A stretch of 64,000 nt of DNA from Roridomyces roridus (Eukaryota; Basidiomycota; Agaricomycetes; Agaricales; Mycenaceae). The stretch is taken from the NCBI GenBank assembly GCA_029378245.1, contig JARKIF010000178.1, forward strand, positions 1 through 64,000. The letters run 5' to 3'. The position numbers were made by a program, and so were the translations under genes. Shown here in pieces: positions 45,527 through 58,232 of the stretch; positions within the stretch are counted from its first letter, which is position 1; each line of letters starts with the position of its first letter. The notes below the pieces were generated by a model, which was not told where the DNA came from, ran no database searches, and saw only the letters and a program-made list of their open reading frames with translations.

Positions 45527-47136
45527 TCATCCCTTGCCATTCAACTTGGCGCGTTTCTTGCTCTTGGCCGAGTCATCGTTAACATCCAATATGGCTTCCA
45601 AAAGCCCTTCCGACTGCAAGCAAGTAACAAACTCCTTGATAAACGGCTCGTAGTCGTGTGTGCGCTTGATATGTTCCGTCTAAGCATACATGTTAGAAGA
45701 CCGTCTTATTTTGAGAATGAAAGCAGTGGCATCATACTCACATTCTCGCGCATCGCTTTATTCACCTCATCCTCGAGCGCGACCTTGCCTTTAATCGCGT
45801 CTCGCACACAACGCTCCCACGCACCGACCAGAGCGCGTTGCGGAAGCTCCATAATCTCAACATCACGCTCCATCCGCCGAGCACCAAAGTCGGGCGCATA
45901 TGTTCGCCCAGGTGCAGACGACCCACCGGCAGGTGAATCAAATGCAAAACGCGCCTGCTCCAGCAACGCACTGTCGACCTATGTATACTTCAGTATGAAG
46001 CCAAGGGTGCAGAAAAAAAAGACGAACAAGAGACTCCCATCCATCCGGCATCCGCCTCTGCAACGACGCCCTCTCGCGTTTGAGGAACTCGAGCTCATCG
46101 CTCGCCCGCTCATACACTCCATCAACAAGCGCAAGAAGACTGAACCGAATATTGTTCTTCTGCATCTTCCTGCGCAGTGCCGGACGCACGACGTCCATCC
46201 ACGACTTGCCATCCCCGTCCGATAGTTCACCCACTTCGAGAGGCCCAGCCTTGAGCCCGTCGAGCTCCCACACCTTGCCGTAGGCGGGCAGGTACCCGAT
46301 AAAATGGTACACCTCTTCTTCGTCTTCGTCCGTTTCCTCTGCTTTCTTCTTGGCCTTGCCTTTCGCTGTAGATGTAGAGGTGGCTGCAGGTTTCGGTGGG
46401 CGTTTGGATTTGGTTTCGGCCTTTTTCGCTTTGCTGAGTGTTGTGGTGGCGATCGAGTTGAGTGCACCACGGAGGTCGGACGGCCTGCGAGTACATTAGC
46501 ACTCGTAGACATTATCGAGCTTGATACGCACCGCGCAAGTCCCCGATGGGCCCGCTGAATAAAACGCGAACTAGAAATCGCCAGTCCCTTCATCTAGACG
46601 CGTACCTACATTAGCCCAAGTGCATTGACCAGCTTCAAACTCACCACAGGCGACATCCCCTCCGTCTCCCTCCTAAACTCCTCCAACTCCTCCCCCACAG
46701 CCAAATCCGGACAATTCAACGCGATATTGAGCAACGCAAGCGAAGCACACGCGTCGTCGCTCAGCTGGTTCGCAAACCACACCCGCTCTGCCGCAGGGTC
46801 CGCAAAGTCACTCGGCCTATGGTTGTCTTTCCGCCACAGGAAACAAAAGACGAGTCCGCGCGGAGAGAGGTGCTCCACGGCCCATGGCTCGATGTCATAC
46901 AATTCGATTAGTTCCACGCGACGGATGCCTGGGTTTTGTGATCAGAGAGAAAGAGAGAGACTCCGGGTAGGTGGTGTAGAAACCTAGTCGTCGGGTGAGG
47001 GATGAGAATACGCCTGTGAAGTGGTTGGGTTCAAACGACTCGGCGTCATCACGTTTCGCTGTATACCTGGGTCGGATTCGATGACTGCAAACGGCTCGCC
47101 AACGAGGTCCAAAGGGGAGGAGGAGGAATCACCCAT
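45527..47136 (-). CDS. UCHL5: UCH37/UCHL5-type ubiquitin C-terminal hydrolase
   Basis: Exons 47136-47067, 47013-46984, 46928-46630, 46593-46532, 46484-46028, 45978-45742 and 45679-45527 give 435 aa. Peptidase C12 family: start IESDPGVFSSLTRRLG, oxyanion Gln and catalytic Cys in WFANQLSDDACASLALLNI, crossover region MKGLAISSSRF, catalytic His and Asp in YHFIGYLPAYGKVWELDG. The C-terminal DYEPFIKEFVTCLQSEGLLEA matches the UCH37 tail that binds the proteasome (Rpn13). A Lys-rich insert before the His (KAKKAETKSKRPPK) is unusual. The short 41-nt intron after 46630 is needed for frame. Confidence 0.9.
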
Positions 47137-47207
47137 GATGAATGCTTTTGGCAAGACGCGTCGCTCAAAATTCCTGACGTACATTTAAATTTTATCTACA
47201 TACACTT

Positions 47208-48767
47208 TCAAGCCACAGCTTTGGCACTGTCCGTCAAAATCTTGTTCAGTCCCTCCCTCTTCAAGCAACTCTCATATTTGAAGCTCGCCGCAATCTTGTC
47301 GATTTCCGCCTCGTCCTTTCCAATAAAGTGCTCGGCCCACTCCTTCACCAAAAATTCGCTAACGAGTATATTCCTCGACAACCGCGTAACGCGATCCGAC
47401 AACCGCCACACTGGTGCGGGGTACAGGTCGCGGTACTTGGTCGGTATTTCTTCCAGAATGTGGTCCAGGAGAGGCTGGTAGACGCTCTTGACGGCCGTGT
47501 CGTCGGCGCCCCAGGCATCGACCGCCAGCCGGTGTTTCTTGGCCAGGAAGTCCTTGAAGAGGGTCATGTAGGGCGTGTCGAGGTCAATGTAGACCATCCC
47601 CTGGAAGCCAATGTCTTTGTAGAGCCAGATGGACCAGCTGAGGCGATCCTGGTGGTACTGTCAGCAAAGAGAGAATGGATGGAGTATAGTCGAACCTTGT
47701 TGTAAATGTCCAGCTGGTCCTTGAGCACTTGATACCTCTCCTCGTTAATCTTCTCGGTCGCCTCCCCCTCATACTGCTTCCGCGCGTACACCGGGCCCCA
47801 CTCGCCATTCCACACACACAATCCCCGCTCGTCCATCCACTCTCTCTTCTTCTCGTAGCTGCGATTCAACCGGTGGACCTGCGTCTCGCTCGAGACGTAC
47901 TTTTCGGGCGACGAGGGGAACCCAAAGATGGAGTAGTCGTGGATCGAATATGCGGTGTTGTCCCAGTTCTTGTGGGCGTCACCAAAGTGAGAAAAGTCGG
48001 ACGCAAAGGTGTTGGCGTCGAAAAATATGGTATGGTCAGGGTCAATGGCGCGGATGGCGCTGTGGATTCTGTGGTAGAAGGAAATCAACCGCGTGTGTGT
48101 AGGGTCGGTGGGCTCGTTCAGCGGATTATAGCCTGCTATCCATTTGTTGTCCTTGTAGTGTTCGGCCAACTTCTCCCAGAGCCAAACGGTCCGGTCCTGG
48201 AAATCTTTGTGGACCCAGACTACAGGATATGAGCGAATAGAAGGCAAACGGATATCTTTCTACGCACAGTTTGCAATGTGGCCACCATGATCGGCATGCC
48301 AGTCGGTGTTCTGCCCTCCAGGAGCAGTATGGAGATCCAGGATGGTGTAAATGTTGTGGGCAGCACACAATTCTATAACGCGGTCGAGATGACGGAAACC
48401 ATCCTCCTTCAGCACGCGAGGGTTCATGTCATCTTCAAAGTGCCGGTAGTTGAAGGGCAGACGGATGCAGTTGAGTCCAAGACTGCTAAAGAACTTGGCG
48501 TCCTCGTCTTGGAAAAAGTACTCGAGGAATTTGTCGAAAAAGAATTCCGACTTTTCCTTGCCGATGGCGTCGCTCAAGGCCTGACGGATTTGGTGCTCGC
48601 ACCCAGGATAGCCTGAAATGAAATTCTCCATGCTGGACAGATGAGTTGACGGCTACGAAAAGGGAGACCACTGACTTCATCCATCCTCCGAGCCCAGCAC
48701 CGCGCAGGATGACCTCGTTGCCGCTCTCGTCGACGAGCTTTGTTCCGGAGACCTTGATGAGGGACAT
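47208..48767 (-). CDS. GH5 family glycoside hydrolase, probably intracellular
   Basis: Exons 48767-48676, 48632-48268, 48219-47696 and 47648-47208 give 473 aa. GH5 clan-A barrel: ILRGAGLGGWMN opening, CIRLPFNYRHF, ILDLHTAPGGQN, acid/base Glu in GYNPLNEP, and nucleophile Glu in WNGEWGPVYAR. No signal peptide is visible, so the enzyme may act inside the cell or leave by another route. Exo-beta-1,3-glucanase, cellulase or glycolipid hydrolase activities all occur in GH5; I cannot choose among them. Confidence 0.88.
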
Positions 48768-49099
48768 TGTGGATGGAGAAAGGGAGGAGCCATGGCTTAT
48801 ATCCAAGTGCGCTGGGCGGCCCGGTTACGCCGACGAATTCCCGAGCAGGGGAAACTTAGGTCGAGACACGTGGAGCAGGTCCGGAGTGTTGCCGACTCCC
48901 GAGGAACAAGCCAACATCGGAGTGGTGCGTTGGTGACCACTAGAGGGAGTGGAGAAAACCAAGGAGGATTGTAGGGTGCCATTCGCGTCTTGTCGATTAT
49001 TTAGGGCCTCTGAATGATTCCGAATTAACTTCCGTCGCAATATACACGAGACGGCGACCGGGGCGCGATGCGGTTGAAGCAGGGACCTGGTCGAAGCAA

Positions 49100-49722
49100 T
49101 AGGGGTTTTCAAAGTTGGATTTTTCACTCGATTATTCACTTTATTTCATTTGCATTTTTCACCTTCCAAATTTGGGCAACGAAAGTGAATAAGAAAAAAG
49201 AAGTGAAACAAGGTCGAGAGCTGTTTCATTTATTTATTCACTTTGAAACAAACCCCGTGACATCCATCCTGCACGTGTCTTCAAGCCTCGGGCACGCTCG
49301 ATCGAATCCTTCGCTGCCCATCCACTCTACCTCTCGTTCTCGATGCCCCCTCGCAAGTCTAAAAAAGGACATGTCCATCAAGGGTCTCGAAGCCCAAACC
49401 AGCGCGGCCGAGGCCAAAAAAAAAAGGATTCCGCGTACGAGTGTACATAGCCTTGTAGGCCATATTGCTTCAGGGTACTTGCCTGTCGGTGTTCCGTGGT
49501 ATCTCCGAGGAGGGCGCGGTTTACGGGAGTGGCGGGTGCACGTGGTGGGGCGCATGGGTCAGTGTTCGGGATGATTACATCTGTTTGGTGGTTTATTCAC
49601 TTGGATTTTCAAGAGGGTGTCTTCAAGGTGAAACAAGTGAAAAATACATTTTTTCAACAAATTGAAACAAGTGAATAAACCAGTGAATAAAGAGGTGAAA
49701 AATCTAACTTTGAAAACCCCTA
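49100..49722. mobile_element. MITE with terminal inverted repeats and TA target duplication
   Basis: GGGGTTTTCAAAGTT at 49102 and its inverse AACTTTGAAAACCCC ending at 49720 begin terminal inverted repeats of about 24 bp with one mismatch. TA lies on both outer sides (49100-49101 and 49721-49722), as for Tc1/mariner-type insertions. The 619-bp interior is rich in GTGAATAA/TTATTCAC phrases in both orientations and in GTGAAAC/GTTTCA. No transposase is encoded, so it is non-autonomous. It lies between the GH5 gene and NBS1, in the 1.05-kb divergent interval 48768-49816. Confidence 0.85.
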
Positions 49723-49816
49723 ATGAAGTTGTCACCCGAAACGGATCAAACGCGACTCTTTCGCAAACAATCACCATTGGTCTTCGCGACTCTCGTGTCT
49801 CGCGACCCACTTACAA

Positions 49817-52800
49817 ATGTGGACAATATCTGGCCCCTTCGACATTGACCTCGAAAATAATGCCACTGAAACAATTACCACGAAACTGCTCAAGCCAGGA
49901 AAAGAGTACGCGATGGGGCGCAAGGAGCCTGCCCCTCTCGTCTTGAAATCGAAAAAAGTGTCGACCAAGCAGGGCGAATTTATTGTCGACAAGTTTCCCG
50001 TGGACGATGTGGTACGCTGTTCAACTATTCTACGGTCTGAGCCGACGCATTACTAGGTCGATCCTACCACCCGTCCGACCCTTCGCTTCTCCAACATAGG
50101 CAAGGGCGTACCTCTCCATCGTGCAGGAGAGGAACTTTCCATCAATTCAGGGTCCAGCACAAAGTTGCGCGATGGAGATGTCCTTGTAATTGCCCGGAAT
50201 CATCTAACGTGCGTAGCACTCTTCCCTTCCTGTTTACATCGAGTCATACGAATCCATCTCAGTGTGAAATGGCTTCCCGTATGCTGCTACAAAGAGCCTG
50301 CAGCAAAATCTCAGCTCCTCAAAGCCTGCGCGGGGCTTGGCATTCATGTCGTCCACACGTTCCACTCAGAGATCACCCACCACATCACGGACACCTTCGA
50401 GCCCGCATTCTCGCAGGCCATTTCCCTGCTTCAATCCGCGAAATTTGTTACACAAAAGTGGCTCGACGAGGTCCTCCGTCTCGGAGACCTACCAATGCTC
50501 AACGACGCGTCCCTCGAGAAATCTTTCGTCGAACTTCCTGACACAGCCAAATACCGACCAGAGTTCAGCCCCGATCTCTCAACGAAGCATCAAAAGCTGA
50601 CAACATGGGAACCCAACGAAGCCAGGATGAAAATGTTCTCCAAGTACCGCTTCATCCTCATGGCCGAGGGTTCCCGCAATATCAACAGCGAGCTACGCAA
50701 TCTTATCACCCGCGGGGAGGGTCATCCCGAGGCTTACGACATATCTGGAGGGCCGGGGAAGCTGAACAAGGCATTTACGCGGGGAAAGGCCAAGACGAAC
50801 CAGAATGTTGTACTCGTCGCAGACATTGAGGCTTGCGAGGCGGCCATCGGAAAATCCCAGTGGAACGAGATCATCCAGTCCACTGAAGCGTTCGTCCATT
50901 AGGTTGCGTTTTTGTATCGTGACCGATTCCCTTTTTGCAGCTTCCAACTCCCTATATTTTCTCCTGAAGACATTCTAATATCGGTTCTGAATGCTGATAC
51001 CTCTACCCTCGATTCTCCCGGCGCCTCTGCATCTCTTGACCGTGGTTCGCAGTCTTTCCTGTTTGGGGGATCGTTGCTCATATAAGATCTACAGCGCCTT
51101 CGTCATCTCCCCTCCCGGACTTTGTTCCAAACACCCATGAGGAAGAAGACTCTATCGTTCCTGACGAGGAGAAAGAGCCGGAGCCAAAGCCCGTCAAGAG
51201 GCTTGTCCGGCGCACCGCCTCGCGTCAAGCATCGCAGGAACCGGAAGCAGCGCCGCCTGCGCCTCCCGCGAAAAGGGTGAGTTGCGCACTCGCATCGCAT
51301 ATTTGCCTCTTGCTCATACGGAGAACAGCACTTGACGCGTCGCGCCCAACCAACTGGCCAGCCCATCATAACGGGTCTGGATGATGCATCTGTCTTGCTG
51401 AATAATCTCTCGATGCCGCCGCCGGATGCGGTGACGCCTGTTGAGCCCAAACCCCGCTCCAAGTTGAAGCGTCGCGTCGGTGTCCCTGACACCACTGTCT
51501 CCGAGTCGACATCGATCTTCGCAAGCGTGGAACGGGACACAGGCGAAGAACCGCCCTCGAAAAAGTTCAAAGCCCTTTTTGATGCGAGCCATCCTGCGCG
51601 GAGTGGAGTGGATAGCTTTGTTCAGCAGAGCGGAGCATTCAACGAGGAGGAGATGATGGCCATCGGTGGGATGAGTCAGACGCAAACGGAGACGCAGGGT
51701 GAGACGCAGGGCCAGAGTGGGAGCAGGCGGGTAGGTAAAAGCAGCAGCGGGCTGGGAGCTGTACCTGAAGAGGAGGAAGAAAGTCAGATGCCTGGAATAG
51801 AAGGTCCAACTGTGGGTCAGAAACGGAAGGAGAGGAGCTTTGAAGGGGATGATGTCGAAATGGCTGATGCTACGACTTCGGACACGGGGCCTGCAGCGAA
51901 GAAGAGAGCGATGGTGGGAAACGCGGTCGAGCGTACTGCTGCAGGTGCACCAAAACCTGCTAGCACCACCGCCAAACCGACTGCCACGACCAAGGCCCTG
52001 CCGGCTACTAAATCCACAACGACGGCCAAGAAGGGCGCCGCTGCTGGCGCCCCAACGGGCATACCCGACACCGACTCTGCCTTCCTCAAAGCCATCGCTT
52101 CCACAAAACGGGGCAAAAAGACCGAGGACGACTTTGACCGCGACTTTAACAAGCTCAAGATATCAAAATCCAACTTGCGAGCTGCGGACGAGGTCGAGGC
52201 CAGGCCGGAGTGGGAGCTATTGGCGGATTTCGGGGACGAGAGTAATTTGCGCGGGAATTTCATGGTTATCCATGAGATTGAGGTGTTCAAGGTTTATGGC
52301 GGCGCGGAGAGAAGGCGTGCGGGGGATCCAAAGTGGGAGGGCAAGCCAGATTTCAAGAAATTCAAGGTGTGTTTTGGTTTTTCTTGTTTTGGACCTGTTT
52401 TAATATTCTACGTACAGCGAACAACGAGCTCGAACTCGCAGAAGAAGGCTGTCGAGCTGTTTGTCAGCGAAGAAAACGACGGGGGGATTGGCCCTGGTGA
52501 GTACAGATAAATGAAGCCATCAGCCCCTCCGACCTCGTGTACAGGTTATTGGAAGAACGAGAATACTCAGAATCCGGATGATGACTTTGAGGTCAAGGTT
52601 GCGACTGAGCCAGCGGCCAAGAAGAAGGCGGCCAGTAAACCCGCTGCGTCTCGCTCAAAGAGCCAGGCGACGACTCAATCCACCCAAGCTATGATAATCG
52701 ACGAATCCAGCGACGAAGAACCAGTCAAGCGGAAAGCAAAGCGCGGCACCGCCGCCAAACCTTCTTCAAAAACGGCTGAACCTGCCAAGAAGCGTACTAC

Positions 52801-53047
52801 GCGAGCCTCATCCAAAACCCCCGCTCCCCTTTTCCTGGATGATTCGGATGCGGAGGATAATGTAGCTGCAGCTAGCATCATCCCGGAAGAGGATGCCACG
52901 ATGGACGACCAGTTCACTAGCCAAACGTTGCAGTCTAGTGCAGAATCGATGGCCCCTACTCGTCGCTCTACTAGGGCGAGGAAAGTAGCGGCTGCTCCCA
53001 TCATCGTGGACGACGATGACGATGATGTATTTGGCACACGGGGATAG
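49817..53047 (+). CDS. NBS1: Nbs1/nibrin, MRN complex subunit, one unresolved exon joint
   Basis: FHA domain (YAMGRKEPAPLVL..PTLRFSNIG), tandem BRCT region (CAGLGIHVVHTF..KFVTQKWLDEVL; MFSKYRFILMAEG), then a long disordered tail. The tail contains the conserved Mre11-binding FKKFKR motif, whose last residue is split by the intron after 52366, and NFMVIHEIEVF just before it. It ends DDDDDDVFGTRG. Nbs1 bridges Mre11-Rad50 and the Tel1/ATM kinase at double-strand breaks. Exons 49817-50011, 50057-50208 and 50263 onward are clean. Near 50900 the frame meets TAG before a GTTGCG donor, and the next exon (FQLPIFSPEDIL) is off by one base, so a one-base error or unusual splice is likely there. Confidence 0.9.
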
Positions 53048-53166
53048 TAGCGTAATTTCCTTATCTTGTACAACTTATGTCCTCTTGGGATTTCCCAATC
53101 TAATGTGCTGAAAATACATATTATTTCACTTGAGTAGTCCTCCTTCCTCCTTCGTGTATGTAGTCA

Positions 53167-54952
53167 TCAAGGATTAGTGTCATGCATGGTAACTTCCACT
53201 CCGTCCACGTCCACCAACGGTGGCATAGGGAAATCGGCCAACAAGGGTTCGGTGTCGACCGCAGGTGATTCCTGGACTACAGGCTCGTTAGACGCTGGTG
53301 GAGCCTCGGCGATCAGATGGTTGACTGGGAAAAAATGAGAAAGGCTGTAGGATGATGAAACAGGGCTATACATTGTTTAGCGTGGTCTGGGATAGAGTGA
53401 AAATCAGATTGATAGGAATGAGAATGAACTAGAACGGACCGAGATCTGTCTGGCGATTGCACCGAGCGCCGTCCACACAATCCTTGCGGCTCAATACAGA
53501 CTCCTCCAAGAACCCTTTCTGACGTTCGCGCAAAAACCAGTCTCGCAGGCCGTATAGAAACACCTCCGTTGCACAATGTCTGCAGATCTTATTGCGTGCA
53601 GCAGCAGGATCTGGATCGGTTCCCGCCGATACCCCGTGCATGTCAACGAACAGCTCGAGTTCTATCAGAGGAAGGAAAGCTCTAGGCTGCGCTTGAATGT
53701 GGGCGACAATCTGCATGATTGTAGTGAGCAACTGGGGACATGGAAACCATAGAGTTCGGGAATTACTTCGCGATAGATATACCGTGGCGTAATTCTCTGT
53801 GCGGTAAGGTAATCAAAGAGAATGTCGACCTCGATGGTATTGTGATTGAATACGTCGTAGACCGCAGATGTTTGAATGAGGTCGCCGACGTCGGATAGAC
53901 CGTGTGGTTGTTGAGACACTATAGCCAACGCGGAGCAGCGATTCTGAACATTTATGCCACAAAATGAGACCTGGCAAAAATCACATTTGGTGGTCAGAGG
54001 CGATGGCAGCGCGAGGAGATTTTCGCAATTGCCACACAAGGCATGCCCCGGCGGTGTACCGTTCTCGGATGGCCAAGCATGGTCAGGGTCGACATTGGGA
54101 TCCACAATCGGCTGGGGGCATCTCCAACCGTACGGATTGCCGAGAACACAATTCGGGCAAGGTCTGACAAAGTCGCTTGGATTGATATCGGGTTCGGGGG
54201 ACGCTTCACGAGGGGCGGGAATCTAAAACCGTACCGTTGAACATGATAACAGCCCGATAAGAAAGAAACATACACGCATAGAGGTGCCTGTATAGATCTC
54301 GTCCGCTTGCAGACGCTCTCGTTCGGATCGAGCCTTGTGCGGCGCCACTCGTAATAAAATGTCGAGAACAGACTGGAGCGCTCGGAAGGGCGTTACGCTC
54401 GTGGATGGTCCCCGACAAGCAGGACAGTTGGTGCCACCATTCTGGGCAATTCAGTCAGCACATATGCAGTGAACGCCACGCGAACACTTGGATTGCCAAA
54501 GAAAGTAAATCCACGCAAAAAACGCGTAGAAAATAGCAACAAGGCTAAAATCACTCACTCGAATCCAAAGCACACAGCAACTTGATACCACGCACTCGGA
54601 TGAGCAAGCTGGATGAATGAACAGATAAAGCGGCGTACCTTCCGCAAAAGAAATGTTGGCACGGCGCGACGAGGACAGGACGATAAACCAAATCACTACA
54701 ACAACCACATTGCAACTCCTGCGCCAGCTGTTCGGCGAGAGCAGAGTCGTTGGCGGGGATGAGAGCACTCCCGTCTGGCTCCGAATGCGAATCGTGTTCC
54801 TCTTTCAGTCGCTTGCGACTGAGTGATTGGTCGTGGATGTCGTCGAAGGAGGTGGACGCACTCCGCTTGAGAGTTACCTGTTGTTCGCGGGGCGAAGGGG
54901 AGTCGAGGACAGGAACGGGGGCTTCCAACAAGCTAGCGTCAGGTTCGGCCAT
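53167..54952 (-). CDS. CHFR: CHFR-like RING-finger E3 ubiquitin ligase
   Basis: Starts MAEPDASLLE; a disordered N-terminus with a KRKRLKEEHD-type basic stretch precedes the RING. The RING is LQCGCCSDLVYRPVLVAPCQHFFCG, completed after introns by a Cys/Trp segment and GGTNCPACRGP. A Cys-rich C-terminal region follows: RPCPNCVLGN, HALCGNCENLL, TTKCDFCQVSFCG and NKICRHCATEVFLYGLRDWF. The order RING then Cys-rich domain is that of CHFR. No FHA domain is visible, unlike vertebrate CHFR. Converges on NBS1 with 119 bp between stops. Confidence 0.72.
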
Positions 54953-55155
54953 GCTGGGAGTGTACAAAGAGAGAACAAAAGCAGCAGCAATTATGGCGAG
55001 TTACGCAATGCCCATATTCGGAAGTCGCAGTCGCGTATTTGGCACATTAAAGTTCGGGTCGGTTCTACTAGGCTACATAGAAGTACAGGATACAGGTACA
55101 AGAACGAAGATACGGTTCCGCCACAAGAAAGAAGAAATAAAAAAGAAAACAGAGG

Positions 55156-58100
55156 CTACATGAATTCGTCGATAGAAGTCGGGGTGGGTAAAGTAAGGTT
55201 CAAAGGAGGAAGGGGTGCAAGTCCGGCAAATTCACAAGCGTCACGGAGACGTTCTCGAAGGGATTCATAACGCATCCGCTGTTCTTGACAAGGCCACAGC
55301 GCCGTCAGATAGTCGATCGGAGCCAGCAGCTTTTTACAGGCATCCAAGGCAATACTCATGGTATTGTCGCATTGCCACAGCGTGATTCCCCTACAATCAA
55401 ATTGAGCAAAATATCGCTGAAAATGGTAAAGGCCGCACCTGGACACTTGTGCCATAAACCAGAACACAAAAAAGGGTCGCTTGGCCAGAGTATTGCCCGA
55501 ATTGCCGGTGATGGTGTCCAAGCCAGCCATAAACTGCTGGGCGACGCAGGCTTGATGTCTCACTACGCGGGATCAATAACCAACTTGGCTAGTCAAAAGA
55601 AGACGTACACCAGTCCTCAGCCTTCTCTCGGAAGAGCCCATTCGTTGAGACGAGGGGCACGAAACGCTGGAAGTCGAACGAGATGCACAAGCGGGTACTT
55701 GGAGGAGGGAGTCAGATAATGGAGAAGGAGGTGAGCGAGAAGACTCACTTGAAGATGTATTCACGACCATGGTATATGAAAGCCTTTTCGATACCACAAG
55801 TATGGCGATTTAAAGCTTCTTCAATCGCATCGGCCTCGAGCCACGCTCTCATTGCGAATTGACGTTTCTCGGCAATGGGACCCGAGGTATCGCCTCTCAT
55901 CGTGATACACGCGGACCATAGGAGGAATGAACGATCGTACAACGCCCAGACGGTATCCTTGGCTGCGGGAGAGTGGACCATCGCTTCACCAGAGAAGAAA
56001 AGAGCATACTGCAAATTGTGAACACCTGTGTATCGTTATAAGAAAAGACGTACATTGGCAGGGTCGGAAATGAAGAGATTGATGCTATTGGTGTGATTGG
56101 CGGCAGTATAAGCAGTATGGCAAGCAGCGAGAATCATGGAACTCCAGCAGAGTCTGCGGCACGACTCCTTTCTGATCTCAGAGTCGGACCACGCAGCGCT
56201 CCACGCCGGAGTTTGAGCCCAGAAGGGAGTGTGCTCAAAGGCTGGCATCCACTGCTCTCCGAGTGTCAGCGAACGACATGAACATCCACGATCATTGGAA
56301 ACGGGTAGCGGGGACTGAATTGGGTACTGCAGCGCGTAACTGAGCGAATCACGGTGGGAATGGGCTGTCGGCGAGGATGGCGAGGTGATCGCCGGGACTT
56401 CGCCCGGGGCAAACTTGGAAGTGTAAGGATCATTGCGGTCGACCATTGTGAGGGACAAGGAACGGATGATGCGGTCGAGCATCATCATTGAGGAGGCTGC
56501 TCGCTCCGTGGTATGATGAGGGTGTGAACAGATCTCGAACATGGCCAACAACTAATGGATCGGTCAGCGGGGAGAAGAAGCGAAACGAGATGGCGGCGTA
56601 CCCATGCTGCCTGGGCCAGCGTCTCGTCGACCCATCCGGCATTGAAGCTGGCCTCAAGTGCGCTCTGCGCCTGCATACTGGATTAGATCCATCGGATGGC
56701 ATAAGCAAGAGCAACACACCTCGTCTCGGAATATCAAGGCCCGCTGACGGCCATGATGCCCCAGACCAACCTCGGAACTTTGCCAGAAAGTGGACATTGA
56801 CAAGGAAGCTAGGATTAGGCTAGGCTGAATAAACTGCCTTTTGGAAGAATCGCAAAGGCGGGAAAAGAAAGTTGGAGCGTGAAAGAAGGAAAACCAGTAG
56901 TTGGAGGCGCGGAAGAGAAAACGAAGGTCGGAAGTTATGCGCCGTGTTGCAAGATCCCGCTGGTTGGCGCTAAGGATTTCGAGGCGATTCGAGGTGGGGG
57001 ACAGGTAGAGGGACAGGAGCGAGTCCCACCATATTTTTTGTGAGAAATCAAGGGATGGCTGGCTCGCAATGGTTACAACGTCCTTTCGTGGCAGTTCTTC
57101 TCCATCGTCATTATACTCGGTCACATAAGCACAAAAGGTTTCGACGGGTGAAGGTGAGAGGACGTTTATAGAGTCGTCATAGGGAACTGAAATCTGTGTT
57201 CAGTAATCAGCGCCCGGGGTGGTGAGCCTGCCGAACAGCATATTACCTACCTGAGGGCCCGGAGCGACATGGTCGAGGAGGGGAAGGGATCCGCCTTGGA
57301 GACGTGGTGACGGACAGTGCGCTAGCCCGTGACAAGCACAAGTGCTCATGTAGGAGCCAGGCATGCGAGGGTCGTGCGGGGACGTGACATACTCGAGCTC
57401 AGGAGAGTCAGTGTGCTCGCCGCTGGACGTCGGGGACGGGAACGAGAAGGGCGGGAGCTGGGTTCCAGTATTGTCTGGGGGATAGTCCTGGGAGGAGGAT
57501 GCGGCTCGTCGAGAACGAGTGCTCGGCTCGCCGTTCATTTTCCGCGCCACACGCTGACGGGCACCAGGTCGCTTGTCCGGGCCCCGACGTTTGGGTAATG
57601 GGTCGTAATTGCAGTCAACGCTGCCATTGGCGCGTTTGCCGCAATTGTGACAAATGGGCTTAGCCCCGTCGCAGCGAATCTTGCGAGTCCGACTACATAG
57701 GTGCGTGTAAGCGGATGGGACAAAAAGAGAGAAAAGTCGGAGATGCATACCATTGGACGCAGGCAACATATACTCGTGCTCTGGGCTTTCCCTGCGTTGT
57801 CGGAGGCTGGTCTGGGGCCAGCTCGATACGGGGTTTCTCGCGACGCGACTTGCGCGGGCGGGCAGAGGGTTGAGTTGGCGACCAGGCCTCCGAGTCGGGA
57901 GAAAGATCCAGCGAGTTTGCAGACACGGGCTGGGCAGTGGAGGGTTGACCATTGCGCCTCCCAGTGTCAATTCGCGACAGTGCAGCAGGCAGGGCTGGCA
58001 TGCCGTGGGGGACAGAGTAATCTGCATGGTCCGGATAGCGGGTGGCAGGGCTGTTTGACGCGAAGCGACGCTGGCCAAACTGGTCGAGCATTTCGGGGGA

Positions 58101-58232
58101 CGGGTAGGCGTAGTCGCGAGGGACAGCATGTTGGGCATACATGCGCTGAGAGTCGTCGAGGATGTGGGGCCCAGAGCTGCGACGGGGGTAGTAGAGGTCG
58201 GAGGGCTCCTCGCGTGAGCGTGGAGAGTACAT
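55156..58232 (-). CDS. Zn2Cys6 fungal-specific transcription factor
   Basis: Starts MYSPRSREEP at 58232. After a disordered N-terminus the zinc cluster reads CVQCRTRKIRCDGAKPICHNC and ends in CNYD; its second cysteine codon is split by an intron (about 57753-57693). A basic linker KRRGPDKRPGARQR follows. Several exons then encode a fungal-specific transcription factor domain: LRFLFRASNYWFSFFHAPTFF, PSLILASLSMSTFWQ, AAWLLAMFEICSHPHHTTER and RRLCWSSMILAA. It ends SIDEFM. Targets unknown. The second half is unrelated in sequence to the fragment at 1-809. Confidence 0.88.
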
